A stretch of 64,000 nucleotides of DNA from SAR324 cluster bacterium (GTDB lineage: Bacteria > SAR324 > NAC60-12): the NCBI GenBank assembly GCA_028281495.1, contig JANQJU010000044.1, positions 62,001 to 126,000 on the forward strand. The letters run 5' to 3'. The position numbers and the translations under genes were made by a program. Within the stretch, counting starts at the first letter, position 1. Each line of letters opens with the position of its first letter. A model generated the notes under the pieces. It ran no database searches and was not told the DNA's origin. It saw nothing but the letters and a program-made list of their open reading frames with translations. Shown piece after piece: positions 1-8,809 of the stretch.

Positions 1-1
1 A

Positions 2-1048
2 TGGATCGCTTGGGTGGACGAGCAACAAACCTTGTATCCGGAAACTTCGCTCAGTCACGAGACCTTTCAGCAAATCGACGTCGATCAAGATGGTTATATC
101 ACTTCCGAAGATGGGGCTTTCGAAGCCATTGATACCAATCAAGATGGAGTGATTAGCGAAGCGGAATGGAATCAGCAACATCCTCTAACTTCACGCCGTC
201 CCCAGCCTTCTACCAACAACACCTCGGCCCCTAACGCCATCACCACAGTTGACGATTTCTTCACTCTCGCTGACCGCCTTCCAGCCGATGGAGAATTGAC
301 TGCCAGTGAGTTCTACCGTCCTCCTTCCGGTTTTGAACGAGGTGACACGGATGGGGACGGCCAAATTTCTGCCGACGAATGGCAAGGCCCTGAAGCCGCC
401 TTCACACGCTTGGATGCCGATGGGGATGGGTTCCTCACCGAAGAAGAGTTCCAAGCACGCATCGCTCTCCAGGACGAACTGCGACCGACTGATGACAGCA
501 CCACTCGAACAGTACGCGACATCTTCGATGCCTTCGACGACAATGACGACCTCGCCATCAGTGCTGAGGAATGGGGGCTTTCTGAGAGCTTGTTCGATGT
601 CATCGATACCAACGACGACAATTCCATTTCCACCGACGAATTTCTTGCGGTTTTCCAAGCCTTACGATTGGCCGAAGAGCTTGATGACACGGTGGCCCGC
701 GTTGCTCCCCGAACCCTATTCTTGGACCTCGATAGCAACCAAGATGGGTTGATCAACAGCGACGAATGGCATGGGACCGACACGCTTTACCAGGCTTTGG
801 ATTCGGACTCAGATGGTGACCTCAGCCCCAGCGAATTTCTAGAACTGTTCACACTCATGCGTGCCGGTCTTGCTCTCAACGATACCTTGCAGTTGAGCAA
901 TCGTTCAGACCGCTTTGCCTTAATGGACAGCAATGACGATGGGGTGATCAGTGCCGACGAATGGAATGGCTTTGACAGCGTTTTTGACCGCCTCGACCTC
1001 GATAACGATGGCAGCTTGACACAAGACGAATTCAACAACGCACTTTAA
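2..1048 (+). CDS. EF-hand calcium-binding repeat protein, 5' end outside the window
   Basis: The reading frame is open to the left edge; a GTG at 14 exists, but codons before it continue without a stop, so the gene is most likely truncated here. The protein contains ten EF-hand loops of the D-x-D/N-x-D-G type, for example DVDQDGYITSED, DTDGDGQISADEW and DLDNDGSLTQDEF. They come in five pairs. In all pairs but the first, the first loop ends in W and the second in F. This is a calcium-binding protein, probably regulatory or extracytoplasmic; the missing N-terminus prevents a decision on export. No enzymatic domain is visible. Loop five (DDNDDLAISAEEW) lacks the usual glycine and may bind weakly. 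Confidence 0.85.
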   Translation, partial: WIAWVDEQQTLYPETSLSHETFQQIDVDQDGYITSEDGAFEAIDTNQDGVISEAEWNQQHPLTSRRPQPSTNNTSAPNAITTVDDFFTLADRLPADGELTASEFYRPPSGFERGDTDGDGQISADEWQGPEAAFTRLDADGDGFLTEEEFQARIALQDELRPTDDSTTRTVRDIFDAFDDNDDLAISAEEWGLSESLFDVIDTNDDNSISTDEFLAVFQALRLAEELDDTVARVAPRTLFLDLDSNQDGLINSDEWHGTDTLYQALDSDSDGDLSPSEFLELFTLMRAGLALNDTLQLSNRSDRFALMDSNDDGVISADEWNGFDSVFDRLDLDNDGSLTQDEFNNAL

Positions 1049-1056
1049 CCGATTCA

Positions 1057-1225
1057 CTCCTGTGCCAGTGCCCTTTCCCTGGAGTTAGGACCGAGAAGGG
1101 GGATGCACGGTCGAACTGGGACCTCAACCGTGTTTCCTCCCTCGGCACTAACTTTCAGGGGAATCGGTGCTTCGTACAACTCTCCTGTGCCCTTTCCTCT
1201 GGGGTAGGGACCGACGAAAGAGGAT
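1057..1225. repeat. Diverged direct repeat in the spacer after the EF-hand gene
   Basis: A segment of about 45 nt beginning CTCCTGTGCC and containing an AGGACCGA or GGGACCGA block occurs at about 1057-1104 and again, diverged, at about 1182-1225. The 1049-1520 spacer otherwise holds only the 19-bp array at 1313-1407; I see no gene or RNA in it. Confidence 0.5.
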
Positions 1226-1312
1226 CTGGTTGCTTGGGACCCAACCCGATTGTCTTTCTAGGTTCCTGCTTCAGAGGGAAGGAACACAAGAAGAACGAAC
1301 CATAAGCACAAA

Positions 1313-1407
1313 ATGAGACTCCGGTTAAAGAATAAGACTTCAGTTAAAGAATGAGACTTCAGTTAAAGAATGAGACTCTGATTAAAGAATAAGACTGCGG
1401 TTAAAGA
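1313..1407. repeat. Five tandem copies of a 19-bp unit
   Basis: Units 1313-1331, 1332-1350, 1351-1369, 1370-1388 and 1389-1407 follow the pattern ATRAGACTYCRGTTAAAGA with a few substitutions. They lie without gaps between the EF-hand gene and the lipoprotein gene. They are not CRISPR-like because there are no spacers. Confidence 0.9.
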
Positions 1408-1520
1408 AACCTATCAGGAAGATGGGTTGACCTTAGAAAGAGAGAAAAAGAGAGAGAAAAGAGAGTTGGTGCATTGGCGTTTATATTGACATCCTCAACA
1501 CTCCAATCCCAAAGGTAACT

Positions 1521-2396
1521 ATGCAGAAATGGAAACTTTTAGTTTTATTAGGTATGGCCTTCGCCCTGATTGCTTGTGGTGGCGCGGGTTCTGACAGCGA
1601 TTCCAATGATTCTTCAGATAACGCCTCCACTGGCGAAACAGACACGACCACCGCGACCCTGAATGTGGACGGTCGGCTGAAATCGAGTAGCACCGAACGC
1701 ATTACTTCCAATTCCACTCCACACAAGTACAAAGTGGCCGTATCCAAAGTGGAACTTTTGCAATCGGAAGACGATGAAAATCCAGTCACTGTCTTGGATG
1801 CGAGTGTCCGACGTGCAGACTTCGCCGTGCGCGAACTCACAAACGACCGAACCCGGATTGCTCGCGCTTCTACACTCGGTGTAGGAACCTACACTCACCT
1901 GCGCATGACCATTGTGATGGTCGCCCAACAGATCGACTATTTGACTGTCAACGACAATGCCCGTCGCGGCAGCTTCATTCAGATCTTTGAAGACTACGAC
2001 AACTCGGATGGAGATGTTGGATTTTTACCCAGTGCGTCTTTGCTCCAAGGGGATGTCCTGGGCCACACATTTTCCGAAGATTTCTCCTCCAACTTCACGT
2101 GGATGCACTTGACCCAAAATCAAGCCATCGAACATGTCGAAACGCGTGACGACGCGGTTTTGAATATTACTCCAGGCAGCAACATCCGTACAATTGCTCT
2201 CGATACCCCGGTGACCTTGAATGAAGGCGACGAAAAAACCGTCGTGGTGGATTTCGATGTCACGAACACCTTTTCCTGGGAAGACTTGGATGAAGACAGC
2301 CTCTTTGAACCGGTCACGGACGATTTCGACACCGATCTGAATCGCCCGGATTTCACGGTGCAAATGCCCACACTCGATGTCATCGAAGTCGAATAA
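1521..2396 (+). CDS. Lipoprotein of unknown function (possibly DUF4382-like)
   Basis: A 291-residue protein with a short hydrophobic signal and a lipobox (ALIAC, Cys about residue 19), followed by a Gly/Ser/Asp-rich linker and a region predicted to be beta-rich. The stretch from about residue 45 (ATLNVDGRL) through GTYTHLRMTI resembles DUF4382-type lipoproteins, but I cannot confirm this. The C-terminal half is very acidic. It is probably anchored in the outer membrane or periplasm. The start ATG follows an AAAGGTAAC ribosome site. A hairpin follows the stop, so it is probably transcribed alone. Confidence 0.7.
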   Translation: MQKWKLLVLLGMAFALIACGGAGSDSDSNDSSDNASTGETDTTTATLNVDGRLKSSSTERITSNSTPHKYKVAVSKVELLQSEDDENPVTVLDASVRRADFAVRELTNDRTRIARASTLGVGTYTHLRMTIVMVAQQIDYLTVNDNARRGSFIQIFEDYDNSDGDVGFLPSASLLQGDVLGHTFSEDFSSNFTWMHLTQNQAIEHVETRDDAVLNITPGSNIRTIALDTPVTLNEGDEKTVVVDFDVTNTFSWEDLDEDSLFEPVTDDFDTDLNRPDFTVQMPTLDVIEVE

Positions 2397-2405
2397 CCCT
2401 GAAAT

Positions 2406-2433
2406 GCGGACCTCTTGGCAAACCGGGGTCCGC
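2406..2433 (+). terminator. Stem-loop after the lipoprotein gene
   Basis: GCGGACC (2406-2412) pairs perfectly with GGTCCGC (2427-2433) across a 14-nt loop, ten bases after the stop codon. The following bases are TTCCTCT rather than a clean T-run, so an intrinsic terminator is plausible but not certain. Confidence 0.4.
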
Positions 2434-2445
2434 TTCCTCTGCAAA

Positions 2446-2592
2446 TACCTCCTCCGACTTTCTTTTAGGTTCGGAGGAATGAGAGATGGTGGCGATTAGG
2501 AGGAAGTTGGTCCCAGCAGCTACCTCTGACTTTCTTTTAGGTTCGGAGGAATGAGAGATGGTGGCGATTAGGAGGAAGTTGGCCCCAGCAGC
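2446..2592. repeat. Tandem duplication of a 72-75 bp spacer segment
   Basis: Copy one (2446-2520) and copy two (2521-2592) are nearly identical. Each carries a small hairpin: CCTCCGA with TCGGAGG in copy one, and CCTCTGA with TCGGAGG in copy two, where the change still allows a G-U pair in RNA. No reading frame of note crosses it. Confidence 0.85.
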
Positions 2593-2614
2593 TACATAAT
2601 ATCGGGAAAAAGTA

Positions 2615-3109
2615 TCAAGTGTGACTGAGTTGCTGAATAGACTTCAGGATATCATCGTCGGAAGCTGGCCCATTGTTGTCAATGACCAAATCCCATTCAT
2701 GCACAACCTTTTCGGCAATTTGATTGTATTGTTCTACCTTGTCATCAGAGACAGGGATGTGTTGTGAGGCATCTCGGTTGCGGACCCGTTCTAAACACGT
2801 TTCCAGTGCGGTCTTCACTCGGATGAGACGAATGGTACATTTCCCGTCCATTTGCTCAATCAGTTTATCAAACGTTTCTCCCACTCCTAGTGACTCGATC
2901 ATCACGTGATCGTGCTCAACAAACAATTGCTCAATTGCTTCTGCAACCAGTTCCCAACCGGGATTGCCAGTTCGATCACTGTTATAATATCGGATCCAAA
3001 TGGGTTCGACTCGGAGGAAGGCAATTTCTGTATGTTGATCGACCAAGCTGCCGATGTATGTCTTTCCCACCCCTTTAGGGCCAATCAAAATCAATAATGT
3101 TTTGGTCAT
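2615..3109 (-). CDS. P-loop NTPase, kinase-like (AAA_18/AAA_33 type)
   Basis: A 164-residue protein beginning MTKTLLILIGPKGVGKT, with a Walker A GPKGVGKT at residues 9-16, followed by a small nucleotide-kinase-like core. A charged C-terminal region (VRNRDASQHIPV) resembles lid segments of shikimate- or adenylate-kinase-like enzymes. An in-frame upstream extension to 3322 exists, but it reads like non-coding sequence and the P-loop should lie near the N-terminus, so I place the start at 3109. The substrate is unknown. It stands alone between a duplicated spacer and the sugar-transport operon. Confidence 0.65.
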   Translation of the reverse strand: MTKTLLILIGPKGVGKTYIGSLVDQHTEIAFLRVEPIWIRYYNSDRTGNPGWELVAEAIEQLFVEHDHVMIESLGVGETFDKLIEQMDGKCTIRLIRVKTALETCLERVRNRDASQHIPVSDDKVEQYNQIAEKVVHEWDLVIDNNGPASDDDILKSIQQLSHT

Positions 3110-3357
3110 GGTGACACTTCTATGATCCTGTCGTAGTTGGCATTGGAAATGATGATGAAATTCTTCCGTGATCCTGGGTGAAAACAAGTTTTCTGCCAAC
3201 AACCAAATCGTGATCACAGGTTTGAGCATTTGATACTCTTTGCCTTCATGCAGCTGATCTTTATATACCGACGACCAAATGTAAACCATACGCAGGGGTA
3301 AAAACCAAAGCGCCGCATTCAAAGTCGGTCAAAGTAGGTGGGAAAGCCAACAGTTTT

Positions 3358-4284
3358 TTAAGGCTGCCACCCTTGATATTGAGGAAGGTTTTCAGCAGTG
3401 ATCAATTGGGCAGGAAGCAAGGTCATTTTGGGTTCAACAGGATGACCTTTGAGGAGGCGGAGGCCTTGTTTCACGGCGTGAACGGCCATTTGTCGAGGAA
3501 ATTGGGCAGCAGAAGCCACCCAAGGACTGTTGGTGTTCGCAAGTGCGTGTTGGGCAGAGGGGGCACCATCCACAGAGACAATCAGGAACTCATCTCGCCC
3601 TGCTTGCTGAGCAGCCATAACGGCTCCACTTGCGGTAGGATCGTTGATCGCAAACACAGCGTCGATATGATCATACGCGTTGAGCAAATAGGTCATCACC
3701 TCCATCCCCCCTTCGGCACTTCCACCGCCGTTCAACTGATCGGAAAGTAAGGTAATTCCTGGATAGTTGTTCAACACCGACTTACAACCAGCAACCCGTT
3801 CTCGGACTGAAGAAACGGGCGCTCCGTTGATGATAACCCAATTGCCTTTGCCATTGAGCTTTTGGGCCAAATGCTCACAGGCCAGCTCTCCGGCTTGGAT
3901 GTTATCGGTCGTGATGGTGGCGTCTGCTCCGGCCGCATTGATGTCCACTGCAATGACTTTGATTCCGGCACTTTGCGCTAGACGCACCCCCGGCTCAATG
4001 CCTTGGCTATCGGCTGCGGATAAAATGATTAGATCGACCCGCATCTCAATGAATTCTTTGATTTGTGCCAACTGTCGTTGCAAATCATAGGCATTGGATC
4101 GCACGATCACTTCCACTTCGTCTCCGACCAATGTACGGGCTTGCTCCACCACGGTTTCCGAGATCTTCACAAAAAACGGATTTCCCAAATCCGCCACACT
4201 GACACCAATGGATTTGAGTTCTGCCGCCTGGGGCAGGTGGAGGGAAAAACAGATTCCAAGGCAGAGCAAGGTAAGTCGTTTCAT
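3358..4284 (-). CDS. Sugar ABC transporter substrate-binding protein (Peripla_BP_4 type)
   Basis: A 308-residue periplasmic binding protein of the ribose/fructose class: a signal peptide (about residues 1-20), then IGVSVADLGNPFFVKISE, the usual first strand and sugar-contact segment, and VDGAPSAQHAL near the hinge. Its ATG overlaps the stop of the upstream ATPase gene by four bases (ATGA), with a GGGAG ribosome site inside that gene, so the two are translationally coupled. It is a second binding protein in the frc operon, distinct from FrcB at the front. It may broaden the range of sugars the single permease handles. The ligand cannot be read from sequence. Confidence 0.88.
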   Translation of the reverse strand: MKRLTLLCLGICFSLHLPQAAELKSIGVSVADLGNPFFVKISETVVEQARTLVGDEVEVIVRSNAYDLQRQLAQIKEFIEMRVDLIILSAADSQGIEPGVRLAQSAGIKVIAVDINAAGADATITTDNIQAGELACEHLAQKLNGKGNWVIINGAPVSSVRERVAGCKSVLNNYPGITLLSDQLNGGGSAEGGMEVMTYLLNAYDHIDAVFAINDPTASGAVMAAQQAGRDEFLIVSVDGAPSAQHALANTNSPWVASAAQFPRQMAVHAVKQGLRLLKGHPVEPKMTLLPAQLITAENLPQYQGWQP

Positions 4285-5084
4285 TGATAGGCTCCCGCTT
4301 CATGGTCATTTGGATCCATCGCTCCCGTCATGATAGCGACAGCATCTGACATAGTATGGGTTTGGGGCGTGATCACAGCAATCCGTTTGCCCAAGCGGTG
4401 GATATGAATCCGGTCCGCCACTTCAAACACATGGGGCATGTTGTGACTGATCAACACCACCGGAAGCCCTCGATCGCGCACATCTTTGATCAGATTCAAC
4501 ACACGACGCGATTCTTTCACACCCAACGCTGCGGTTGGCTCATCCATGATCACCACACGACTGCCAAATGCAGCCGACCGTGCCACGGCAACCCCTTGAC
4601 GTTGTCCGCCGGATAAGGTTTCAACCGCTTGATTGATGTTTTGGATCGTCAACAAGCCCAGTTCCGAAAGCTTTTCGCGGGCTTGTTTGCGCATCGCTTG
4701 TTTGTCCAGCATACGAAATACTTTTCCCAAGATTCCCGGTTTGAGCAATTCACGTCCTAAATATAAGTTATCCGCAATGCCCAAAGCGGGAGACACCGCC
4801 AACGTTTGATACACCGTTTCGATTCCTGCCTCGCGGGCTTGCATGGGACTCGTGAAATGAATGGGTTTGCCTTCCAATTGAATTTCACCTTCTTGAATCG
4901 CGATGGCTCCGGATAAGGCTTTGATCAATGACGATTTTCCCGCACCGTTGTCGCCAATGACGGCCAAGACCTCTCCCGGATACAATTCAAAATCCGAGTG
5001 GTCTAATGCGGTGACCTTTCCATAGCGTTTCACTAAACCGCGTGCTTGCAAAATGGGTTGTGCTTTGGTGGATTGTGTTTGCAT
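4281..5084 (-). CDS. frcA: Sugar ABC transporter ATP-binding protein, FrcA-like
   Basis: A 267-residue single-domain ATPase with Walker A GDNGAGKSS, signature LSGGQRQG, Walker B VVIMDEPTAALG and a switch His in ISHNMPHVFEVAD. Most ribose-class importers have a doubled ATPase of about 500 residues; the single domain matches the fructose-type FrcA. The start at 5084 follows a strong AAAGGAGG site; a 17-codon upstream extension would run into frcC. It lies directly downstream of the permease and is coupled to the next binding-protein gene. Confidence 0.9.
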   Translation of the reverse strand: MQTQSTKAQPILQARGLVKRYGKVTALDHSDFELYPGEVLAVIGDNGAGKSSLIKALSGAIAIQEGEIQLEGKPIHFTSPMQAREAGIETVYQTLAVSPALGIADNLYLGRELLKPGILGKVFRMLDKQAMRKQAREKLSELGLLTIQNINQAVETLSGGQRQGVAVARSAAFGSRVVIMDEPTAALGVKESRRVLNLIKDVRDRGLPVVLISHNMPHVFEVADRIHIHRLGKRIAVITPQTHTMSDAVAIMTGAMDPNDHEAGAYQ

Positions 5085-5097
5085 AGTGCCTCCTTTC

Positions 5098-6174
5098 CTA
5101 TTTTCGAATCCATTGGTCAACCGAGACGGCGACAATTATTAACATACCAACGGTGAATTCTTGCCACAGGACATCCACTCCAGCGAGAGCAAGACCATTA
5201 CGAAACAAGCCCACGATCAAGGCTCCAATCAGCGTTCCTACGATGGAACCCCGCCCACCGAACAAACTGGTCCCACCAATCACGACGGCAGTGATACTAT
5301 CCAGATTGGCCGTGATGCCAGCTTGCGGACTGACCGAACCAATTCGCCCAATGAGCACCCAAGCTCCGATAGCACAGATCAATCCAGCCACCACATACAC
5401 AGACAATAGCACCCGATCCGTTCGAATCCCCGCCAATTCAGCAGCTCCGGGATCATCCCCAGTGGCGTAAACATGTTTACCCCAGGGAGTCCAATTCAAG
5501 GCATACCAAACCACCGCACACAGCACGAGCATCAGCAACGAACCTAAGGTGAGTCGTGCCGATAAAAATTCAAAGGAAATCCCCGTCCATTGCAACAAGG
5601 GGGCCGTGGCTTCGATATCTTGGGAACGGATTGTTTCGCTTTTGGAATACCACAAGTTCAGAGCGAAAAAGATATTCCACGTTCCCAAAGTGACAATAAA
5701 AGGAGGCAGTTTGAGCCGAGTGACCAATGAACCGTTGATCGCGCCCATGATCGCGCCCGCCATCAGTCCACCAAGCAATGCCAGAGACGGAGGCCATCCA
5801 AAATCCATGGCCAACCGTCCCATCATCACCGAGGACAACACCATGATCGCTCCCACTGACAAATCGATCCCAGCAGTGAGAATGATCAACGTTTGGGCAA
5901 TTCCCAAGACACCAATGATCGTGACCTGCTGAAGTACCAACGACAAATTAAACGGGTGGAAAAACCGATCCCCCACAATGATGGTGAACGCGATAATCGT
6001 GAGCAGCAACACAAAAGACGGTGCTGCGGTGGGATGTGTGTGAAAAAACCGATGCACTCGTTTGCCAAATGTTTCGGTTTCGTCTTTGAATTGGGCGACC
6101 GGGCCTGCTGCCGCATTGGCCACCTTTTCAAAGTCCGCCACGGATTGCGGTTTGGATTCTACAGATTCAGACAT
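5098..6174 (-). CDS. frcC: Sugar ABC transporter permease, FrcC-like
   Basis: A 358-residue polytopic inner-membrane permease of the BPD_transp_2 family, with about nine or ten hydrophobic segments after a cytoplasmic N-terminus of about 50 residues. It contains the family stretches GIDLSVGAIM and GGTSLFGGRGS, the latter near the ATPase-contact loop. The start at 6174 follows GGGGGTAA; the upstream extension to 6222 is less likely. It sits between frcB and frcA on the same strand, as in fructose/ribose/mannose uptake operons. Confidence 0.92.
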   Translation of the reverse strand: MSESVESKPQSVADFEKVANAAAGPVAQFKDETETFGKRVHRFFHTHPTAAPSFVLLLTIIAFTIIVGDRFFHPFNLSLVLQQVTIIGVLGIAQTLIILTAGIDLSVGAIMVLSSVMMGRLAMDFGWPPSLALLGGLMAGAIMGAINGSLVTRLKLPPFIVTLGTWNIFFALNLWYSKSETIRSQDIEATAPLLQWTGISFEFLSARLTLGSLLMLVLCAVVWYALNWTPWGKHVYATGDDPGAAELAGIRTDRVLLSVYVVAGLICAIGAWVLIGRIGSVSPQAGITANLDSITAVVIGGTSLFGGRGSIVGTLIGALIVGLFRNGLALAGVDVLWQEFTVGMLIIVAVSVDQWIRK

Positions 6175-6314
6175 AAGATTACCCCCGACAAGTTGCTCAA
6201 GCGCGTGCTCTCGTGAATGCATGAGCGAGTTAGAAAGAGAAGAGAGGGGTGTCAGCAGGTCAATCCATCAAGCTCCCATTGACACCCCCGAGGAGGATTG
6301 CGTGAACGCGAGGA

Positions 6315-7340
6315 TTATCCCCAGCACTTTCTCAAACCAGCTTTGGCATCAATGGAAGGAACGCCAGCCGCAGGCTCATTGGTGATCAATTGAACTCCGG
6401 TATTAAAGAAATCCAAGCCAGGGGTCGCGCCTGGTTTCACACCGGTTTCTGCGAATTTCACAATCGCATCCACCCCCATCGCAGCCATGAGCAATGGGAA
6501 CTGCATGGAAGTCGCTCCGATCACCTTGGAATCCACATTTTTCACTCCTGGACAACCGCCATCTACGGAGACAATCAATACATCTTTCTGGCGACCTACC
6601 GCTTTCAAAGCCTCATAAGCACCAGCTGCTGCGGGTTCATTGATGGTGTAAACGAGGTTGATTTCCGGGTCTTTTTGCATGAGGTTTTCCATTGCCTTGC
6701 GGCCGCCTTCTTCAGAACCATTGGTCACATCGTTTCCAACGATTCGGGGGTCTTTTTCGTCGCCAATGTCATTGGGGTCGGCTAGATCGATGCCAAAGCC
6801 TTTTAAGAAGCCTTGGTTGCGAGCAACGTCTACAGTGATTTCACTGCTGTTCAGGTCGAGCAATGCGATTTTCGCGGACTTGCTTTGATCGCCCATTTTA
6901 GCTCGTGCCCACATCCCGATCAGCTCACCGGCTTTGAAATTGTCGGTTGCAAAGGTTGCGTCTGCTGCACTCGCCGGACTCAAGGGAGTGTCCAAAGCAA
7001 TGACAACGAGTCCAGCGTCCCGTGCTCGCTTGATGGTCGGCACAATGGCCGCTGGATCGTTGGGGGTAATCAAAATGCCCTTGGCTCCCGAGGCAACCAA
7101 GTTTTCGATTGCTTCTACTTGAGAATTATTGTCGCCATCATAGCGCCCCGCAAAGGTGCGTAGCTCCACACCCAATTCTTCGGCTTTTTGCGTCGCTCCT
7201 TCTCGCATCTTCACAAAGAAAGGATTCGTGTTGGTTTTGGTGATGAGTCCCACCAAAACTTTATCGGCTGCCATGGCAGCAGTGGATGTGATGAATCCGG
7301 TTGCTAAAACCAATGCCAAAGATTTAATGAACTTTTTCAT
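6315..7340 (-). CDS. frcB: Fructose-type sugar-binding protein FrcB
   Basis: A 341-residue periplasmic binding protein with a signal peptide ending near AAMAA (residue 24-25). The mature start KVLVGLITKTNTNPFFVKM, the internal FAGRYDGDNNSQVEAIENL, the block VYTINEPAAAGAYEALKA and the C-terminal LRKCWG closely match what I recall of rhizobial FrcB proteins. It is expected to capture fructose, possibly also ribose or mannose, for FrcC/FrcA. A strong AGGAGGAA site precedes the ATG at 7340. It is the first gene of the minus-strand operon frcB-frcC-frcA-binding protein. An 18-nt motif shared with two other binding-protein genes lies 244 nt upstream. Confidence 0.93.
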   Translation of the reverse strand: MKKFIKSLALVLATGFITSTAAMAADKVLVGLITKTNTNPFFVKMREGATQKAEELGVELRTFAGRYDGDNNSQVEAIENLVASGAKGILITPNDPAAIVPTIKRARDAGLVVIALDTPLSPASAADATFATDNFKAGELIGMWARAKMGDQSKSAKIALLDLNSSEITVDVARNQGFLKGFGIDLADPNDIGDEKDPRIVGNDVTNGSEEGGRKAMENLMQKDPEINLVYTINEPAAAGAYEALKAVGRQKDVLIVSVDGGCPGVKNVDSKVIGATSMQFPLLMAAMGVDAIVKFAETGVKPGATPGLDFFNTGVQLITNEPAAGVPSIDAKAGLRKCWG

Positions 7341-7385
7341 GAGATTCCTCCTGCTTTCGATGATTGGATAATGCGGACTTTGCAA

Positions 7386-7471
7386 AACCGTGCCTCCGGT
7401 TCAAAACCGTTGCCTCCACGAGCCTCCGATTTCAGGACCATTTGCCTCCGAACCGTGCCTCCGGTTCAAAA
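7386..7471. repeat. Two copies of a 21-nt palindromic element upstream of frcB
   Basis: AACCGTGCCTCCGGTTCAAAA occurs at 7386-7406 and 7451-7471. Each copy contains AACCG...CGGTT, a five-base stem. Related GCCTCCG fragments lie between them. They fall 46-131 nt upstream of frcB and could be leader or regulatory elements or simply spacer repeats. Confidence 0.5.
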
Positions 7472-7583
7472 TCCATCTGAGAGATTAGAGGCGAGTTCGT
7501 TGGGTGCTCAGCCCTCTGAATCGCCATCTGGGAAAAGAGTAAATGCAGGAAGTTAATGGGGAATTTCAGGAAGAAAAAAAATT

Positions 7584-7601
7584 TTGTAACAATTGAAACA
7601 A
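7584..7601 (-). promoter_or_regulatory. Candidate operator, copy a, upstream of frcB
   Basis: On the plus strand it reads TTGTAACAATTGAAACAA. It matches 17 of 18 bases of the copy at 8769 and 15 of 18 of the copy at 11503. The repeated half is TTGTAACAA, itself a near-palindrome. It lies 244 nt upstream of the frcB start and 28 nt after the preceding gene. Confidence 0.45.
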
Positions 7602-7628
7602 AGGGGGGAAGGTGGTTTTTTTGTTCGC

Positions 7629-8648
7629 TCAGTTTTGGGGTTTGGTCGTACCATTTGCAATGCCATGCGTGTAGTCCATGTGCAACAACTGACGGATTTC
7701 AGGCCGTTCCATATTGGCTTGGGTCGCAAACACAACCCCGGTATCCACCACCTCTTTCCGATCACGAGCCGACTTGGTGTGGGCCATATACACGCCTTGG
7801 TATCCCATCTCAAAGGGTTGTTGCACCACCAGCCCATACAGCTTTCCCGTTTTCATCGCTCGAATGAGGGTCTGGCTGGAATCAAATCCGATGTGGATCA
7901 CTTGGCCTGCTTTGTTAAGCCGTTGCAACGCCTGCAACGTCCCTATGGTTGTGGATTCATTGGGAGTGAACACCCCATCCAATTCAGTCAATTTGCCGCG
8001 CAGGCTTTTTTCGGCAGTTTCGCGTGCGTCCCCCACCTGAGTTCCCAAATAATCATCTGTCACGATGGTCAGCCCGGCAGCAGTGGCTCCTTCCAAGAAG
8101 CCTTGCTCTCGTGCATCGGTCGAAGCCACTCCTTTTTTCAGTCGTAACAAAGCGACATTGCCTTTCCCTTGAAGCGCTTCTGCCATTTTTTCAGCGGCCA
8201 ACTTTCCAGCTTCATAATTATTGGTTGCAATCACACCCACCACATCGGCCCAACCCGTGTCTCGGTCGATATAAACCGTGGGAATGCCCTGTGCCCGTAA
8301 GGCCGCTACATTCGCTGCTCGTTCGGGAGCACCGGGCGCAATCACTAGGCCCTTGCATCCCTTTTCCAGCACCCGTTCAATGACCGTGTTTTGCACTTCC
8401 GTACGCGACTCATCCGCAGGCCCTCGATAATAAATCTCAATGCCCAATTCTCTCCCGGCTTGTTTGGCTCCGGCTTCTACCGAATTCCAAAAAGCGTGTC
8501 CCGATCCCGCAGGAATGACTCCAATGCAATCCTTTGCCGTCGCGGAAACTGCCAAGCTGCATAGGATTCCCAACCCTCCTAGTATTTTTGAAATAATACG
8601 GATTTTTGATTTGCAAATGCTTGATTTGTAGATCCTCGATTCCATCAT
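7629..8648 (-). CDS. Orphan periplasmic sugar-binding protein (LacI/ribose-binding fold), paralogue 1
   Basis: A 339-residue exported binding protein. The N-terminal signal runs to about residue 38, and the mature domain starts KDCIGVIPAGSGHAFWNSV. The two-lobed Peripla_BP fold follows, with motifs VYIDRDTG, VIATNNYEAGKLA, FTPNESTTIGTLQAL and VVQQPFEMGYQGVY. The ATG at 8648 follows GAGGAGG. No permease or ATPase is adjacent. It could feed the nearby FrcC/FrcA transporter or act as a sensory ligand-binder. It is a close paralogue of the protein at 10363-11322. Confidence 0.85.
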   Translation of the reverse strand: MMESRIYKSSICKSKIRIISKILGGLGILCSLAVSATAKDCIGVIPAGSGHAFWNSVEAGAKQAGRELGIEIYYRGPADESRTEVQNTVIERVLEKGCKGLVIAPGAPERAANVAALRAQGIPTVYIDRDTGWADVVGVIATNNYEAGKLAAEKMAEALQGKGNVALLRLKKGVASTDAREQGFLEGATAAGLTIVTDDYLGTQVGDARETAEKSLRGKLTELDGVFTPNESTTIGTLQALQRLNKAGQVIHIGFDSSQTLIRAMKTGKLYGLVVQQPFEMGYQGVYMAHTKSARDRKEVVDTGVVFATQANMERPEIRQLLHMDYTHGIANGTTKPQN

Positions 8649-8768
8649 GCCTCCTCGGTTGAATTTGGAAAATGCTCAATTGCCCTGGGAAATCATCTGT
8701 TGCCTCAGATGCCCATTTTGACTCTTGCAACCGAAAATGAACTGGGAATTACAGAGACCTCGGAAAGT

Positions 8769-8786
8769 TTGTAACAATTGTAACAA
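8769..8786 (-). promoter_or_regulatory. Candidate operator, copy b, upstream of binding-protein paralogue 1
   Basis: On the plus strand it reads TTGTAACAATTGTAACAA: two TTGTAACAA halves overlapping in a central CAATTG. It lies 121 nt upstream of the ATG at 8648 and 23 nt beyond the stop of the Rpn gene. It is the most regular of the three copies. Confidence 0.5.
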
Positions 8787-8809
8787 TGGAAGCTGTAACG
8801 CCTGTGACG

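Noticed and set aside
191..658. Open frames on the opposite strand of the EF-hand gene
   Set aside because: They mirror the acidic codons of the EF-hand repeats; no ribosome site or family features.
1313..1407. CRISPR array
   Set aside because: The 19-bp units abut without spacers; no cas genes are present.
3110..3322. N-terminal extension of the P-loop protein
   Set aside because: It would put the Walker A loop 80 residues in, and the extra sequence has no protein-like pattern.
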